A stretch of DNA of 14,528 bases from JAWWBG01 sp033721095 (lineage in GTDB: Bacteria > Actinomycetota > Nitriliruptoria > Nitriliruptorales > Nitriliruptoraceae), in the NCBI GenBank assembly GCA_033721095.1, contig JAWWBG010000046.1, positions 1 through 14,528 on the forward strand, written 5' to 3'. The notes below the pieces were generated by a model that saw only the letters and a list, made by a program, of their open reading frames with translations, had not been told where the DNA came from and did no database searches. Both the position numbers and the translations under genes were made by a program. Positions 14,183-14,528 of the stretch are shown in pieces; position 1 is the first letter of the stretch; each line of letters begins with the position of its first letter.

Positions 14183-14503
14183 ATGGGTGCAACCGCCGTC
14201 ACCGACGCCGAATGGCAGGCTGAGGTCCTCGAGGCCGAGAAGCCGGTCCTGATCGACTTCTGGGCCGAGTGGTGCGGTCCGTGCCGTGCGGTGTCCCCGA
14301 TCGTGGACGAGATCGCCGACGAGAACGGCGACAAGATGAAGGTCGTCAAGCTCAACGTGGACGAGAACCCGCACACGGCCCGTGCCTACGGGATCATGAG
14401 CATCCCGACCCTCATGGTCATCGACCAGGGGCAGGTCGCCAAGAAGCTCGTCGGCGCGCGCGGCAAGCCCCAGCTGCTCAACGACCTGTCCGAGTTCGTC
14501 TGA
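14183..14503 (+). CDS. trxA: Thioredoxin
   Basis: A 106-aa classical thioredoxin, the general cytoplasmic disulfide reductant kept reduced by TrxB. The active site is WCGPC with Cys31 and Cys34 in the context LIDFWAEWCGPCRAVSP; the buried Asp25, the conserved Pro39, and the cis-Pro75 in IMSIPTLMV are all present. The strong ribosome-binding site AAGGAG lies six bases before ATG 14183. It is the last gene in the window, and the remaining 25 bases hold nothing recognisable. By synteny with mycobacteria the next genes would be an N-acetylmuramoyl-alanine amidase-like gene and parB/parA towards the replication origin; that part is not seen here. Confidence 0.97.
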   Translation: MGATAVTDAEWQAEVLEAEKPVLIDFWAEWCGPCRAVSPIVDEIADENGDKMKVVKLNVDENPHTARAYGIMSIPTLMVIDQGQVAKKLVGARGKPQLLNDLSEFV

Positions 14504-14528
14504 GCCAGGCTCTCGACCCGACCACTCC

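Overview
This is a high-GC, densely coded chromosomal segment of an actinobacterium. The strongest clue is a gene order I recognise from the origin-proximal region of actinobacterial chromosomes (in mycobacteria Rv3907c-Rv3914): a CCA-adding tRNA nucleotidyltransferase (pcnA) divergent from a DUF6049-type envelope protein, a Ser/Thr protein kinase, a SigM-like ECF sigma factor, its membrane anti-sigma factor, then trxB and trxA. A nickel superoxide dismutase with its processing peptidase and a DUF5318 protein also fit Actinobacteria. I cannot fix the genus; a deep-branching or marine lineage is possible but is only a guess. No RNA gene, IS element, CRISPR array or prophage was seen, and no intergenic gap exceeds about 175 bases.

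Layout. 1-1918 (minus): DUF5318 zinc-ribbon protein, acyl-CoA dehydrogenase and the N-terminus of a biotin carboxylase subunit, probably one transcription unit for acyl-CoA or branched-chain catabolism. 1982-4005 (plus): an MFS exporter and a small four-helix membrane protein of unknown function. 3960-4861: a divergent pair, sodX-like signal peptidase (minus) and sodN (plus), 47 bases apart. 4851-7096 (minus): a SAM methyltransferase translationally coupled behind pcnA. 7269-12462 (plus): an apparent operon of DUF6049 protein, kinase, ECF sigma and anti-sigma, with gaps of 25, 37 and -1 bases. 12514-13020 (minus): a zinc-finger membrane protein, convergent with the anti-sigma gene across a hairpin that spans both stop codons. 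13137-14503 (plus): trxB and trxA.

How the genes work together. The 3' half reads as an envelope and redox stress module. A periplasm-facing protein and a transmembrane kinase with a discoidin-like outer domain lie upstream of an ECF sigma/anti-sigma pair, followed by the thioredoxin system. Both trxB and trxA are preceded by near-identical ECF-type promoter elements (GGGAAT, 17 or 18 bases, CGTTCC), which match the GGAAT-N18-GTT consensus known for the thiol-stress sigma factors SigR/SigH. MurJ, which sits between the DUF6049 gene and the kinase (or is fused to the kinase domain) in relatives, is absent from this window. The NiSOD has an unusual nickel hook, with Phe in place of the conserved Pro, and two extra cysteines.
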